DNA of 64,000 bases from Erythrobacter sp. BLCC-B19 (GCF_028621955.1 NZ_CP117516.1:496001-560000), one strand, 5' to 3'; positions 24,038-33,700 are shown, counted from the stretch's first letter. The notes: generated from the letters alone by a model not told the origin. Numbers and translations: made by a program.

Positions 24038-24330
24038 TTCCTTTTGTGCTCCGGGCGCGCAGGGGCTTTCCTACAGCCAGCAAGGCACCTTAGGGTGCCG
24101 GAACAGGTCTGGCACCAGCCTCCACCCGATGCTGGCGTGAAGCATTACCGCGAGGGCAAAAACCCCCGCAAATCCGGGGAAAATCGCGCTTCACCTTGTT
24201 TTCAAACGACAGTTTTTAGACGCGTCTTGACGCGGCTTGCGCAGGTCTTGGCGGGTTTTGCGCAGGCGCAGGGCCGGTTATGGCGGTGCGCTCCGCCACG
24301 CGCTTGCGGCACAGGTGTAGGATCGCCCCG
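24038..24330. other. Intergenic stretch without a supported gene
   Basis: About 290 bases between convergent genes. It contains a C5/G4 hairpin-like stretch (ACCCCCGCAAATCCGGGGA), an AT-richer patch around 24195-24220 (TTGTTTTCAAACGACAGTTTTTAG) and a loose direct repeat of TTG-CGCAGG words at 24230-24270. An open frame exists at 24044-24334 but has no ribosome site, unusual composition and no recognisable domain. A small RNA cannot be excluded. Confidence 0.4.
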
Positions 24331-25560
24331 CTAGAGCCTGACCCCGCCCTTCCACAGCCCCAGCACCCGGCCCTGGGTGCCCTGCCGATCGAAGGGGGTG
24401 TTGTCCGCGGTCGCTTCCATCTTGCGGCGGTCGATGATCCACGGGGCGTCCGGGTCGATGAGGGCAAGGTCGGCCTCCAACCCTTCGGCCAGCACCCCTG
24501 CGGGCACCCCGAGGAGCTTTGCGGGATTGGTCGCCAACAGTTCGAAGACGCGGTGCGTGTCGATCACCCCGTCGCGCACCAGCCCCAATGTGGTGGCGAG
24601 CAGCGTCTCGGCCCCCGCCATGCCGGGGAGCGCATCGGCAAAGGGCAGGCGCTTGTCTTCTGGCCCGCGCGGATCGTGGCCGCTGGCGATCACGTCCACC
24701 GTGCCGTCGGCGATGGCGGCAAGCGCCGCCTGCCGGTCAGCCTCGCACCGCAGCGGCGGCGACAGGCGCGCGAAGGTGCGGAAGTCGACGGTCGCCAGGT
24801 CGGACAGGAGGAAATGCGCAGGGGTGATCCCGCAGGTCACCGCCAGCCCCCGCGCCTTCGCTTCGCGCACCAGCGCAAAGCCCCGCGCGGTCGTCACCTG
24901 CCGGATATGCAGCCGCGCGCCCGCCAGCTCGGCGAGCGCGATGTCGCGCGCAATCGCGAGCGCCTCGGCCTCGGCGGGTGCCGAGGGAAGGCCAAGCCGG
25001 GTGGCGATCTCACCCGCCGTCGCGGCAGCCTCGCCAACCAGGCCGCCATCCTCGGCATGGGTGACGACCACCAGCCCCAGCATCGCGGCATATTGCAGCA
25101 GCCGCAGCATCACGCCGCTATCGGCGATCCAGCGCCGCCCGGTGGCGACCGCCTTGGCCCCGGCATCCTGCATCAGCGCCAGTTCGGCCAGCTCCCGCCC
25201 CTCCAGCCCGCGCGTGGCAGCAGCAAGCGGGTGAACCCACAGATCGGGCTTGCCGCTCTTGGCGATGAAGCCGACCCGGCTCGGCAGATCGAGCGGGGGC
25301 GATTGATCCGGCATCAATGCGGCGCGGGTGATCCCGCCGAAATGGAACGCGGGCTTGTCGACCGCGAAGACCCCGAAATCGACGAGGCCGGGGGCGAGCA
25401 GCTTGCCCTTCGCATCGACGATGGTGTCGCCTTCCTGCGGCGTCACACCAGCACCCACGGCAAGGATCACCCCCTCGGCGCAGCGCAAGGCGCCCCGGGC
25501 CATGCCATCGGGCATCACCACCTCGGCGCCCGTGATGGTGAGCGGTGCTGCCTGTTTCAT
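24331..25560 (-). CDS. pyrC: Dihydroorotase-like protein lacking metal ligands (PyrC')
   Basis: 409 residues of the class I dihydroorotase fold. The start at 25560 is fixed by an ATGA overlap with the pyrB stop. The metal site is degenerate: where active enzymes have DxHxH after APG, this protein has [11 protein letters not shown], with no histidine; the late SDHAPH-type motif reads SGHDPRG. VTHAED keeps one His. In Pseudomonas an inactive PyrC' of this kind forms a complex with PyrB and is needed for its assembly. By analogy this is a structural partner of aspartate carbamoyltransferase. An active dihydroorotase should exist elsewhere in the genome. Confidence 0.88.
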   Translation of the reverse strand: MKQAAPLTITGAEVVMPDGMARGALRCAEGVILAVGAGVTPQEGDTIVDAKGKLLAPGLVDFGVFAVDKPAFHFGGITRAALMPDQSPPLDLPSRVGFIAKSGKPDLWVHPLAAATRGLEGRELAELALMQDAGAKAVATGRRWIADSGVMLRLLQYAAMLGLVVVTHAEDGGLVGEAAATAGEIATRLGLPSAPAEAEALAIARDIALAELAGARLHIRQVTTARGFALVREAKARGLAVTCGITPAHFLLSDLATVDFRTFARLSPPLRCEADRQAALAAIADGTVDVIASGHDPRGPEDKRLPFADALPGMAGAETLLATTLGLVRDGVIDTHRVFELLATNPAKLLGVPAGVLAEGLEADLALIDPDAPWIIDRRKMEATADNTPFDRQGTQGRVLGLWKGGVRL

Positions 25561-26576
25561 GCCGCCCACCCCTCCACGCCCCGCGCCTCGCGGGTGAGGA
25601 TATCGAGGCACGCCATGCGGATCGCCACGCCCATCTCGACCTGTCGGGTGATCAGCGAGCGGCCCGCCATGTCGGCGACCTCGCTGTCGATCTCGACCCC
25701 GCGGTTCATCGGGCCGGGGTGCATCACCAGCGCATCGGGCCGCGCGAGCGCAAGGCGCTTGGTCGTCAGGCCATAGAGGTGGCGATATTCGCGCGGGGAG
25801 GGGATGAACTGCCCGCTCATCCGTTCCGATTGCAGGCGCAGCATCATCACCACTTCCGCGCCCTCCAGCGCAGCGTCGAAATTGTGGAACACCTCAACCC
25901 CCATCGCCTCGACCCCCGCCGGCATCAGCGCAGGCGGAGCGCAGACGCGCACCTTGGCGCCCATCGCGGTGAGGCACAGGATATTGGAGCGCGCCACCCG
26001 GCTATGGAGGATATCGCCGCAGATCACGACATTGAGCCCGGTGAAGTCCTCGGCCCCCTCGCCCCGCTCGGCGAGCGCATGGCGCAGGGTCAGCGCATCG
26101 AGCAGGGCTTGGGTGGGGTGTTCGTGCTGCCCGTCGCCCGCGTTGAGGACGGGGCAATCGACCTTGTCGGCAATCAGCCCGGTCGCCCCTGACGATCCAT
26201 GCCGGATCACGATCGCATCGGCGCGCATTGCGTTGAGCGTGATCGCGGTGTCGATCAGCGTCTCGCCCTTCTTCACGCTGCTGGTGGCCGCGTGCATGTT
26301 GACCACATCCGCCCCCAGCCGCTTGCCCGCGATCTCGAAGGACAGCAGCGTGCGGGTCGAATTCTCGAAGAAGGCGTTGATGATGGTCAGGCCCGCCAAG
26401 AGATCGGTGTGCTTGGCGCTCTGCCGGTTGAGCGCGACCCACTGCTGCGCCTGATCGAGCACATAGAGGATCTCGTGCCGCGCCAGCTTGCCGATACCGG
26501 TGAGATCGCGGTGCGGGAACGCCAGCCGTCCGGCCGGAAAGCGGCCCGCGGGGGCGGAAAGATCGGTGGCACTCAT
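25557..26576 (-). CDS. pyrB: Aspartate carbamoyltransferase catalytic chain
   Basis: 339 residues. PyrB joins carbamoyl phosphate and aspartate in pyrimidine synthesis. The carbamoyl-phosphate motif FENSTRT, the [12 protein letters not shown] loop, HPTQALLD and the C-terminal [11 protein letters not shown] are all intact. The N-terminus carries about 20 extra residues ([16 protein letters not shown]), as in class A/B enzymes that associate with PyrC or PyrC'. It is followed by the pyrC-like gene with a four-base overlap, an operon-level coupling expected for a complex. The regulatory chain PyrI is absent, as usual outside enterics. It diverges from sppA. Confidence 0.97.
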   Translation of the reverse strand: MSATDLSAPAGRFPAGRLAFPHRDLTGIGKLARHEILYVLDQAQQWVALNRQSAKHTDLLAGLTIINAFFENSTRTLLSFEIAGKRLGADVVNMHAATSSVKKGETLIDTAITLNAMRADAIVIRHGSSGATGLIADKVDCPVLNAGDGQHEHPTQALLDALTLRHALAERGEGAEDFTGLNVVICGDILHSRVARSNILCLTAMGAKVRVCAPPALMPAGVEAMGVEVFHNFDAALEGAEVVMMLRLQSERMSGQFIPSPREYRHLYGLTTKRLALARPDALVMHPGPMNRGVEIDSEVADMAGRSLITRQVEMGVAIRMACLDILTREARGVEGWAA

Positions 26577-26695
26577 TAAAGCGATGCCCTTAAGGCAGCC
26601 TCATCCGCCACTCAACCCATGGCGTAAAGCTTTCCGATAGAACTGCGCGGCCAAAGACCCTAGAGCAAGGGCCGCAATCGCAAGGGAAATGCTGC

Positions 26696-28597
26696 ATGGG
26701 TTTCGTCGGCAAGGTCTGGAAGATCCTGGTGGGGATCAAGGACGGTCTGGTTCTGCTGGCCATGCTGCTGTTCTTCATCGCGCTGTTCGCGGTGCTCTCG
26801 GCCCGCCCCAACCCCGGCGAAGTGCGCGAAGGCGCGCTGCTGATCGACCTGGCTGGCGTGGTGGTCGAGGAAAAGTCGGTGCTCGATCCGATCGAGACAT
26901 TCCTCTCGGGCACGGCCCCCGTCAGCGAATATCGTGCGCGCGACATCACCCGGGCGCTCGATGCCGCGGCCCGCGATGACCGGATCAAGGTGGTGGTGAT
27001 CGACCTTTCGACCTTCATCGGCGGTGGGCAGGTGCACCTTACCGCCATCGGCGAGGCGATGGACCGGGTGCGCAAGGCGAAGAAGCCGGTGCTGACCTAT
27101 GCGCTGGGCTATGCCGACGATCACATGGCGATCGCCGCCCATGCGAGCGAAGTCTGGCTCGATCCGCGCGGGTTGGCGGTGATCGCCGGGCCGGGGGGCA
27201 CCAACCTCTATTACGGCGATCTTCTCGCGCGGCTGAACGTCAATGCGCGGGTGTACCGGGTGGGCACCTTCAAGTCGGCGGTCGAGCCCTATGTCCGCAG
27301 CGGGATGTCGGACGAGGCACGCACCGCGGCAGGGGCGCTCTACGGTTCGCTGTGGGAGGAGTACAAGGCCAACCTCACCAAGGCCCGGCCCAAGCTGCAA
27401 CTGGCCAAGGTGACGGGCGATCCTGTCGCCTGGATCAAGAGTTCGGGCGGCGATCTGGCCAAGGCGGCGCTCGCTGCCGGGATGGTCGACAAGCTCGGCG
27501 ACCGCGCGCAGTTCGGCGCAAGGGTGGCCGAAATGGCAGGCGAGGATCCCTGGAGCGACAAGCCCGGCAATTTTGCCGCGAGCGATCTTGACGCCTTCCT
27601 CGCCGATGTCGGCCCCGACACGGCAGGCCGCAAGATCGGCGTCGTCACCATCGCCGGCGAAATCGTCGATGGCGAGGCCGGCCCCGGTATCGCCGGGGGC
27701 ACCCGCATCGCCGATCTGCTCGACGAGGCCCTGGACGATGATCTCGCCGCGCTGGTGGTGCGGGTCGATTCGCCCGGCGGATCGGCCAACGCTGCCGAGG
27801 AAATCCGCCGCGCGATCCAGCGCTTCCGCGACCGCAAGATCCCGGTCGCCGTCTCCTTCGCCAATGTCGCGGCCAGCGGCGGCTATTGGGTGGCGACCTC
27901 CAGCGACCGCATCTTCGCCGAACCGGCCACGATCACCGGCTCGATCGGGGTGTTCGCGGTGGTGCCGACCTTCGAGAAGGCGGCGGCGCAATATGGCGTG
28001 AAGGCCGACGGCTATCGCACCACCGAGCTGTCGGGCCAGCCCGACATCATCGGCGGCTTTACACCGGCGATCGATTCGCTGCTCCAGACCTCGATCGAGG
28101 GCACCTATGCCGAATTCATCGGCCTGGTGGGCAAGGCGCGGGGGATGCCGACCGAAAAGGTCGACGGCATTGCGCAGGGGCGCGTGTGGGACGGCGGCAC
28201 GGCGCGCCAGCTGGGGCTGGTGGACGAGTTCGGCGATCTCGACGCGGCGCTCGCCTGGGCAGCGGCCAAGGCCGGGTTGAAGGACGGCGGCTGGCACCCG
28301 GTCTTCCTCGGCGAGGAAGCGCCGAATTACGATTCGCTGATCCGCCAGCTGGTGACCGGCGGCAGCAGCGCGTCTGTCATGCCCGCAGCGCACAGCGGGG
28401 ACATCTTCGCGATGGTCGCAGGCCGCCGCGACGTGGTTGCCGCACAACTGGCGCGCGATGCCGAGCGGCTGCTGGGCACGCGCGGGGTGCAGGCCTATTG
28501 CGCCGATTGCCCCGCCCGCCCCGCCGCCGCGCCCGCCCCACGCGCCAAGTCACCCGATGCGCTGCTGACCTTCCTCAACTGGCTGAGCCAATCCTGA
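26696..28597 (+). CDS. sppA: Signal peptide peptidase SppA (67K type)
   Basis: 633 residues, the double-domain form as in E. coli. An N-terminal membrane anchor (about residues 15-38) leads to two ClpP-like domains. The Ser/Lys dyad is readable: K193 in GTFKSAVEPY and S394 in NVAASGGYWVA, nearly the spacing of the E. coli enzyme. DSPGGS and ATITGSIGVF flank the nucleophile. It degrades cleaved signal peptides in the inner membrane, facing the periplasm. The C-terminus adds about 35 Pro/Ala/Cys-containing residues. The promoter lies in a 119-base gap shared with pyrB. tRNA-Val follows 102 bases downstream. Confidence 0.96.
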   Translation: MGFVGKVWKILVGIKDGLVLLAMLLFFIALFAVLSARPNPGEVREGALLIDLAGVVVEEKSVLDPIETFLSGTAPVSEYRARDITRALDAAARDDRIKVVVIDLSTFIGGGQVHLTAIGEAMDRVRKAKKPVLTYALGYADDHMAIAAHASEVWLDPRGLAVIAGPGGTNLYYGDLLARLNVNARVYRVGTFKSAVEPYVRSGMSDEARTAAGALYGSLWEEYKANLTKARPKLQLAKVTGDPVAWIKSSGGDLAKAALAAGMVDKLGDRAQFGARVAEMAGEDPWSDKPGNFAASDLDAFLADVGPDTAGRKIGVVTIAGEIVDGEAGPGIAGGTRIADLLDEALDDDLAALVVRVDSPGGSANAAEEIRRAIQRFRDRKIPVAVSFANVAASGGYWVATSSDRIFAEPATITGSIGVFAVVPTFEKAAAQYGVKADGYRTTELSGQPDIIGGFTPAIDSLLQTSIEGTYAEFIGLVGKARGMPTEKVDGIAQGRVWDGGTARQLGLVDEFGDLDAALAWAAAKAGLKDGGWHPVFLGEEAPNYDSLIRQLVTGGSSASVMPAAHSGDIFAMVAGRRDVVAAQLARDAERLLGTRGVQAYCADCPARPAAAPAPRAKSPDALLTFLNWLSQS

Positions 28598-28699
28598 CCC
28601 CGCCTGCGAAATCGCACACGCGGCACCCGCAACCGCTTGCCAAGCGCGCAAGGCCGCTTTAAAGGCGCGCCCCTGTCCGGGCCACACGGCCCTTCGGAC

Positions 28700-28774
28700 G
28701 GGCGCGTAGCTCAGCGGTAGAGCACACCCTTCACACGGGTGGGGTCACAGGTTCAATCCCTGTCGCGCCCACCA
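28700..28774 (+). tRNA. tRNA-Val (anticodon CAC)
   Basis: 75 nucleotides with encoded CCA. Acceptor GGGCGCG pairs with CGCGCCC; D arm GCTC-AGCGGTA-GAGC; anticodon stem CACCC/GGGTG with loop TTCACAC gives anticodon CAC, reading codon GUG; T arm ACAGG-TTCAATC-CCTGT. The position between sppA and a peptidase gene is unremarkable. No duplicate or att-like direct repeat is seen next to it. Confidence 0.96.
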
Positions 28775-28929
28775 TTTCCCCCCTTTCTATTCCGGCGGAA
28801 ATGGCTCTTCGACGATGGGTGGTTGGCAGAACCGCTTGCGTCATTCACCCCTCCCCGCTTGACCGCCCCGGCCCTGTCGCGGCATGGCTTTGCGCCATTT
28901 GCTGCGTCCTGCAGGCGAGAGAGGTTTTC

Positions 28930-31566
28930 ATGCGCAAAGTGTTCGGGGGCCGGAGCCTCATTGTCTGGGCAGCCCTGGCGGCAGCAGCGACGGCGACGGC
29001 TGTGCCCGCGCAGGCGCAGTCCTTTATCGAAGGGCCGGTCGATGCCGCCATCCCGACGTTGACCGCCACGGTCGGCCATGCGCCGGGCGCGCGGATTACC
29101 TCGCCCGATCAGACCTATGCCTATCTCAAGGCGCTCGCCGAGGCCGCGCCTGATCGCGCGCGGCTGGTGCAATATGCGGTAAGCTGGGAGGGACGCCCGC
29201 TCTATTACCTCGTCCTGACGGCCCCGGCCAACATGGCCCGGATCGACGCGATCAAGGCCGACATGGCCAGCATCGCCGCCGGGCGCACGGGCAATGGCAG
29301 CGCGCTGCCTGTCACCTGGCTGACCTATGGCGTCCACGGCAACGAGATCTCCTCGACCGATGCCGCGCTGATGACCGCCTACCACCTGCTCGCCGCCAAG
29401 GACGATGCCCGCGCGGCCAAGATCATGGCCAACACCATTGTCGTGATCGACCCGATGCAGAACCCCGACGGGCGGGCGCGATTCCTCAACAATTTCCTCG
29501 CCTCGACCGGGATCGTCCCCGATGCCGACCGGCAGGCCGCCGAGCATGACGAGCCCTGGCCGAGCGGGCGCGTCAACCACTACCTGTTCGATCTCAACCG
29601 CGACTGGTTCACGCTCTCGCAGCCCGAAACCCGCGGCAAGGTCGCCGCGATCCGGCAGTGGAACCCGGTGGTCGTCGTCGACCTGCACGAAATGGGCGGG
29701 GACGAGACCTATTTCTTCTCGCCCGCCGCCCAGCCCTTCAGCCCCAATCTCACGCCCGCGCAGATCCGCGCCTATGAACTGATCGGGCGCTACAACGCCG
29801 CAGCCTTCGATGCGCGCGGCGAGCCCTATTTCACCCGCGAAGTGTTCGACCTGTTCTACCCCGGCTACGGCGACACCTGGAACGCCCATCAGGGCGCGAT
29901 CGGCAGCACCTACGAACAGGGGTCATCGCGCGGGCTGGTATGGGCGCGGCGCGATGGAACCGAGCTGACCTATGCCGACGGGGTAGCGAATCACTTCACC
30001 GCCAGCCTCGCCACAGCCGCAGCCGTGGCCGACAATCCGCAAAGGTTCCTCGCCGATTTTGCCGCCTACCGCGCGGGCAATGCCAGCGGCGCGGCAGGCA
30101 AGGGCACCTATGTGATCGACCTTGGCAAGCGGCGCTGGAACGCCGAGCGCCTCGGTCGCCGCCTTGCCGAACAGGGCATTACCGTGCTGCGCCGCGATGG
30201 CGCAGCCACGCTTTGCGGCAAGTCCTATCCCGCCGGCTACCTCGCTGTGCCCCAAGCCCAGCCTGCCGCGCGGCTGATCAAGAGCCTGCTCGACCGCGAC
30301 ACGCCCCTGCCCCCCGATTTCCTCGCCGAACAGGAACGCCGCCGGTCGGTCGATCTGCCGCATGAGCTCTATGATGTCACCGCCTGGTCGGTCGGGCCAA
30401 TGGCGGGCGTCGATGTGGCGCTGTGCGCGGCACCGGCGAGCGGCGATCCGCTGCGTTTTGATGCGCCCATCACCCCGCGCGCCGAAGGCCAGGGCAGCTT
30501 CGCCATCGCCGTGCCGTGGACGGACAGCGGGCAGGCCCGGCTCGTCACGCTCGCGCTGCGCGAAGGCATCGATGGCCGCGCCACCGACCGTGCCTTCACC
30601 ACCGCCGGGCGCGAATTCCCGCGCGGCACGGTGGTCTTCCCTGCCGGGTCGAACAGCCCCGAGAAGATGGCCCGCCTCGCCGAGATCGCCCGCGATGTGG
30701 GCGCGCAGACCATCGCGCTCGAAAGCGGCTGGGTCGATGACGGGCCGAACCTCGGCAGCGAGCATTTCGTGCGCCTCACGCTCCCGCGCGTCGCGGTGGC
30801 GTGGGATGACGGGGTGTCGCAGCTGAGTGCAGGCTCCTTGCGCTATGTGCTCGAACAGCGGATCGGCCTGCCGGTTACGCCGATCCGCACCAGCCGCCTC
30901 GGCCGCGCCGATCTCAGCGACTATGACGTGGTGCTGGTGCCCGAGGGCGATCCGTCCTCGGTGCTGGGCGACAGCGGGCAGCGCGCCCTGCGCAGCTTCG
31001 TGCAGCGCGGCGGGGTGCTGGTGGCGATCGGCGACAGCCTCGAGACCTTCAGCGGCGGCGACAATCCGCTGCTGGCGGTGAAGCGCGAGGCCGCACTGGG
31101 CCGCGACCCTGCCGACAAGAAGGACGACAAGGCGAGCCTTGCCGAAGCGCTCACCATCACCAACGATGCCGAGTATCGCGAGGCGATCAAAGATCAGCAG
31201 GCGCTGCCCGACACCTTGCCGGGCGCACTGCTGAACGTGGTCGGAGAGCCTGACCACTTCCTCTCCGCCGGTTACGACGATGGCGCCGTGGTGCTGGCGA
31301 CGGGAACGCAGATCTTCACCCCGCTCGACCGCGCGACCGGGATCAACGTGCTGCGCTTCGCGGCGCCCGCGGGACTGATCGCGAGCGGTTACGTGTGGGA
31401 AGAAAACCGGCGGCAGATGGCCTATAAGCCCTACATGATGGCCCAGCCGACCGGGCGCGGACTGGTGATCGGCTTTGCCCACGATCCCTCGACCCGCGCC
31501 TTTCTCGAAGGGCTCGACCTGATGCTCGCCAATGCCGTGCTGATCGCGCCCTCGCGGGTGCGGTAA
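28930..31566 (+). CDS. Secreted M14-family zinc carboxypeptidase-like protein
   Basis: 878 residues. The ATG at 28930 has GAGAGAGG 7 bases upstream and opens a signal peptide (about 30 residues, ending VPAQAQSF). The M14 domain shows the zinc ligands H136 and E139 in VHGNEISS and H253 in VDLHEMGGDE. The remaining 550 residues contain a glutamine-amidotransferase-like region (YDVVLVPEGDPSSVLGDSGQRALRSFVQRGGVLVAIGDSLETF), an arrangement I associate with long bacterial M14 proteins of unknown substrate. It would act in the periplasm or outside. The gene is monocistronic and its downstream neighbour has its own control region. Confidence 0.9.
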   Translation: MRKVFGGRSLIVWAALAAAATATAVPAQAQSFIEGPVDAAIPTLTATVGHAPGARITSPDQTYAYLKALAEAAPDRARLVQYAVSWEGRPLYYLVLTAPANMARIDAIKADMASIAAGRTGNGSALPVTWLTYGVHGNEISSTDAALMTAYHLLAAKDDARAAKIMANTIVVIDPMQNPDGRARFLNNFLASTGIVPDADRQAAEHDEPWPSGRVNHYLFDLNRDWFTLSQPETRGKVAAIRQWNPVVVVDLHEMGGDETYFFSPAAQPFSPNLTPAQIRAYELIGRYNAAAFDARGEPYFTREVFDLFYPGYGDTWNAHQGAIGSTYEQGSSRGLVWARRDGTELTYADGVANHFTASLATAAAVADNPQRFLADFAAYRAGNASGAAGKGTYVIDLGKRRWNAERLGRRLAEQGITVLRRDGAATLCGKSYPAGYLAVPQAQPAARLIKSLLDRDTPLPPDFLAEQERRRSVDLPHELYDVTAWSVGPMAGVDVALCAAPASGDPLRFDAPITPRAEGQGSFAIAVPWTDSGQARLVTLALREGIDGRATDRAFTTAGREFPRGTVVFPAGSNSPEKMARLAEIARDVGAQTIALESGWVDDGPNLGSEHFVRLTLPRVAVAWDDGVSQLSAGSLRYVLEQRIGLPVTPIRTSRLGRADLSDYDVVLVPEGDPSSVLGDSGQRALRSFVQRGGVLVAIGDSLETFSGGDNPLLAVKREAALGRDPADKKDDKASLAEALTITNDAEYREAIKDQQALPDTLPGALLNVVGEPDHFLSAGYDDGAVVLATGTQIFTPLDRATGINVLRFAAPAGLIASGYVWEENRRQMAYKPYMMAQPTGRGLVIGFAHDPSTRAFLEGLDLMLANAVLIAPSRVR

Positions 31567-31590
31567 GCGTCGCCGGGTGACCTAGGAAGT

Positions 31591-31607
31591 TGACACTTTT
31601 TGTGTCA
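31591..31607. promoter_or_regulatory. Operator-like palindrome at the start of the membrane protein gene
   Basis: TGACAC-TTTTT-GTGTCA, a perfect 6-bp inverted repeat with a 5-base centre; preceded by T it also contains TTGACA, a consensus -35 hexamer. The last base is the A of the first possible ATG of the downstream gene. Position and symmetry suggest a repressor site overlapping the promoter or start. Confidence 0.5.
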
Positions 31608-32353
31608 TGCTTGCGGGCATGACGCTGTTCCACGCGCTCGTCGTGCTCCATGTCGCCACCGGGGTGGTGGGGCTGACGGCATTCTGGGGGCCGATCGTCA
31701 CCAGAAAGGGCGCCCAGCCGCACCGCCGCTGGGGCCGCGCGGCGTGTTACGGCTTTCTCGGCGCAGGCGCGCTGGCGATCTGCATGGCGCTCTTGTCGCT
31801 CTACGGGCCGGAACATCGCCACCCCGAAATCACCGACCGGACGCTTTATGAGGGGCTGTTCGGGTGGATGATGCTCTATCTTGGCACGCTCACCATCGGC
31901 TTTGTCGACTATGGCCTTGCCGTGGTGAAGCACAGCCGGAACCGGCACGCCTTGCGTTCCCTGCGCTATCAGGCGGTGATCGCGGCGGTGATCGCAAGCG
32001 GCGCGTGGTGCGGCTATTTCGGCTGGCAGGTCGGCCATCCGCTGATGGTGCTGGTGGCGGTTATCGGCATTGTCTCGATGGTGATCCAGCAGCGCTTTAT
32101 CTGGCAGTCCAGTGAGCCGCCGCGCCAGACCTATGTGGGCGAACACTTCCGCGCGCTGATCGGGATGGGGATTTCAGCCTATACCGCCTTCCTCTCGGTC
32201 GGGCTGATCCGGCTGGTGCCCGAACACGTCTTCAATCCCGCCATCTGGGCCGGGCCGAGCGTGATCGGGGTGAGCCTGATTATCTACTTCACCCTCAAGG
32301 GGAAAAAGGCGGCCACGCCCCGCCCGTCAGGGGTGCGTCCACATCCGCAATAG
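31607..32353 (+). CDS. Polytopic membrane protein of unknown function
   Basis: 248 residues with about seven hydrophobic segments (for example LFHALVVLHVATGVVGLTAFWG, YGFLGAGALAICMALLSLY, YQAVIAAVIASGAWCGYF). His residues near helix ends (LHVATG, HRRWGR) recall DUF2306-like haem-type membrane proteins, but I cannot assign the family firmly. Two start codons are possible, 31607 and 31619; neither has a good ribosome site, and an operator-like palindrome abuts the first. The 3' end overlaps by 27 bases with that of the convergent PKHD dioxygenase gene. Confidence 0.72.
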   Translation: MLAGMTLFHALVVLHVATGVVGLTAFWGPIVTRKGAQPHRRWGRAACYGFLGAGALAICMALLSLYGPEHRHPEITDRTLYEGLFGWMMLYLGTLTIGFVDYGLAVVKHSRNRHALRSLRYQAVIAAVIASGAWCGYFGWQVGHPLMVLVAVIGIVSMVIQQRFIWQSSEPPRQTYVGEHFRALIGMGISAYTAFLSVGLIRLVPEHVFNPAIWAGPSVIGVSLIIYFTLKGKKAATPRPSGVRPHPQ

Positions 32354-33004
32354 GTTGGCGATGGTCTTGTCGAGCGTCAGCAGTTCGGCCGACTGGCTGG
32401 GGAGTTGCTGGCGCAGCGACTGGCGCAGGTTTTCGAGATCGAACAGCATCTCGCGCTGCGCCTGATCGGCCAGCAGGCTCTCGATCCAGCCGACACACAC
32501 GATGCGTTGCCCGCGCGTCACCGGCTTGACTTCATGGATGCTGCCCGAGGGATAGAGCACCAGATAGCCCGCCTCGCCCTTGACCTCCTGGGTCATGCCT
32601 GCGGTGTGGATCACCAGCTCGCCGCCGTCATATTCGTGCGGGGGCGTGAGGAACAAGGTGAAGGACAGATCGGTGCGCAGCCGCTGCGGCCCGTTGCCCA
32701 TCAGCGCATTGTCGACATGGGCGCCGTATCGCCCGTCCACCCCGGTGCGGCTGATGATCAGCGGCGAAAACCGACGCGGGCGCGCGGCGGCCTTGATCAC
32801 TGCGTGGTCGTCGATCAACCGCGCCAGATCCTCGCGCAGGCCCCGGCCCGCCGGGCCTTCGAGCACGGCCTGTTCGTTGCGCTTGACCTCACGCGCGACG
32901 GCGCCCGCCGTCTCGCGCCCGTCGCGCCATTCAAGCAGGGCAATGCGCTCGGCGATCGCGGCGCGGTGTTCGGCATCGGGAATGGCGTTGATGACAAGGA
33001 TCAT
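32327..33004 (-). CDS. PKHD-type Fe(II)/2-oxoglutarate dioxygenase (PiuC-like)
   Basis: 225 residues, the usual size. Iron ligands H96 and D98 (YGAHVDNAL) and H157 (GSIHEV) and the 2-oxoglutarate-binding Arg near residue 167 (RGQRIV) are present. Family members such as PiuC/YbiX are commonly next to TonB-dependent siderophore receptors and are iron-regulated; here a TetR gene separates it from such a receptor, which lies 760 bases away. The substrate is unknown. The start at 33004 gives MILVINAI, the conserved N-terminus. The stop lies inside the convergent membrane protein gene. Confidence 0.92.
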   Translation of the reverse strand: MILVINAIPDAEHRAAIAERIALLEWRDGRETAGAVAREVKRNEQAVLEGPAGRGLREDLARLIDDHAVIKAAARPRRFSPLIISRTGVDGRYGAHVDNALMGNGPQRLRTDLSFTLFLTPPHEYDGGELVIHTAGMTQEVKGEAGYLVLYPSGSIHEVKPVTRGQRIVCVGWIESLLADQAQREMLFDLENLRQSLRQQLPSQSAELLTLDKTIANLLRMWTHP

Positions 33005-33015
33005 GGTGCGCCGGT

Positions 33016-33645
33016 CTAGCGCCTGAGGACGCCCTCGGCCAGCAGGCGATTGACCCCGGCCGCAACCGCATCGGGGCCAAGCTCTTCGCCGCCTCCCCAC
33101 ACGACATAGCGCAGGCCGACAAACACGTTCATCCCCATCAGCGCCCAGGCCTCAAGCTCGCCCAGATCGCCGCGCATTTCGCCGCTCGCAGCCCCGGCGC
33201 GCAAACGGTCGGCGATGCGCGCGGCGATGGTTTCGTAGTGTTCGCGGTAGCTCGCCGGATCGACGAATTCCGCCTCGTCGATGATGCGGTAGATTTCCTT
33301 GTGTTCGGCGGCAAAGCGCAGGAAGGCCGCCAGCGCCGCGCGTTCGATTTCCAGCGCGCCCATGCCGTCATGCAGCGCCGATCGCGCGCTGGTGCGCACC
33401 TTTTCGCTCATGTCGGCAACCAGCGCGCGGAACAGTGCGTCCTTGCTGTCGAAATAGGTGTAGAAGCTGCCCAGCGCCATGCCGGCCCGGCGGGTGATCG
33501 AGCTGACCGAGGCTTCGTGGAAGCCCTTCTCGCCAAACTCCTCCGCCGCCGCATCGAGCAGCTTGCGCAAGGTGCGGCGCCCGCGCTCGGTACGCGGCGT
33601 CTTGGCGTCTTCGACTATGGTCGCGGTGCCCGGACTGTTGCCCAT
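33016..33645 (-). CDS. TetR/AcrR-family transcriptional regulator
   Basis: 209 residues. The N-terminal HTH is standard: LLDAAAEEFGEKGFHEASVSSITRRAGMALGSFYTYFDSKDALF (about residues 30-72). The C-terminal ligand domain is helical, and its ligand is unknown. It is divergent from the TonB-dependent receptor gene across 121 bases that contain a candidate TetR operator, and lies 11 bases upstream of the dioxygenase gene on the same strand, so it may control both. The ATG at 33645 is preceded on its strand by GGAGGGAGTAGCTG, a strong ribosome-binding site. Confidence 0.93.
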   Translation of the reverse strand: MGNSPGTATIVEDAKTPRTERGRRTLRKLLDAAAEEFGEKGFHEASVSSITRRAGMALGSFYTYFDSKDALFRALVADMSEKVRTSARSALHDGMGALEIERAALAAFLRFAAEHKEIYRIIDEAEFVDPASYREHYETIAARIADRLRAGAASGEMRGDLGELEAWALMGMNVFVGLRYVVWGGGEELGPDAVAAGVNRLLAEGVLRR

Positions 33646-33700
33646 CAGCTACTCCCTCCACGCTTTCGGTAGGCCGCGCAAGCCCGGCGCACAAGTCTAA

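Noticed and set aside
24044..24334. Possible 96-codon gene in the gap before pyrC
   Set aside because: No ribosome site, Arg/Pro/Gln-biased composition, and it runs through the hairpin-like stretch. No family resemblance.
28700..28774. tRNA-Val as an integration site
   Set aside because: No integrase gene, no direct repeat of the tRNA 3' end and no composition shift nearby.
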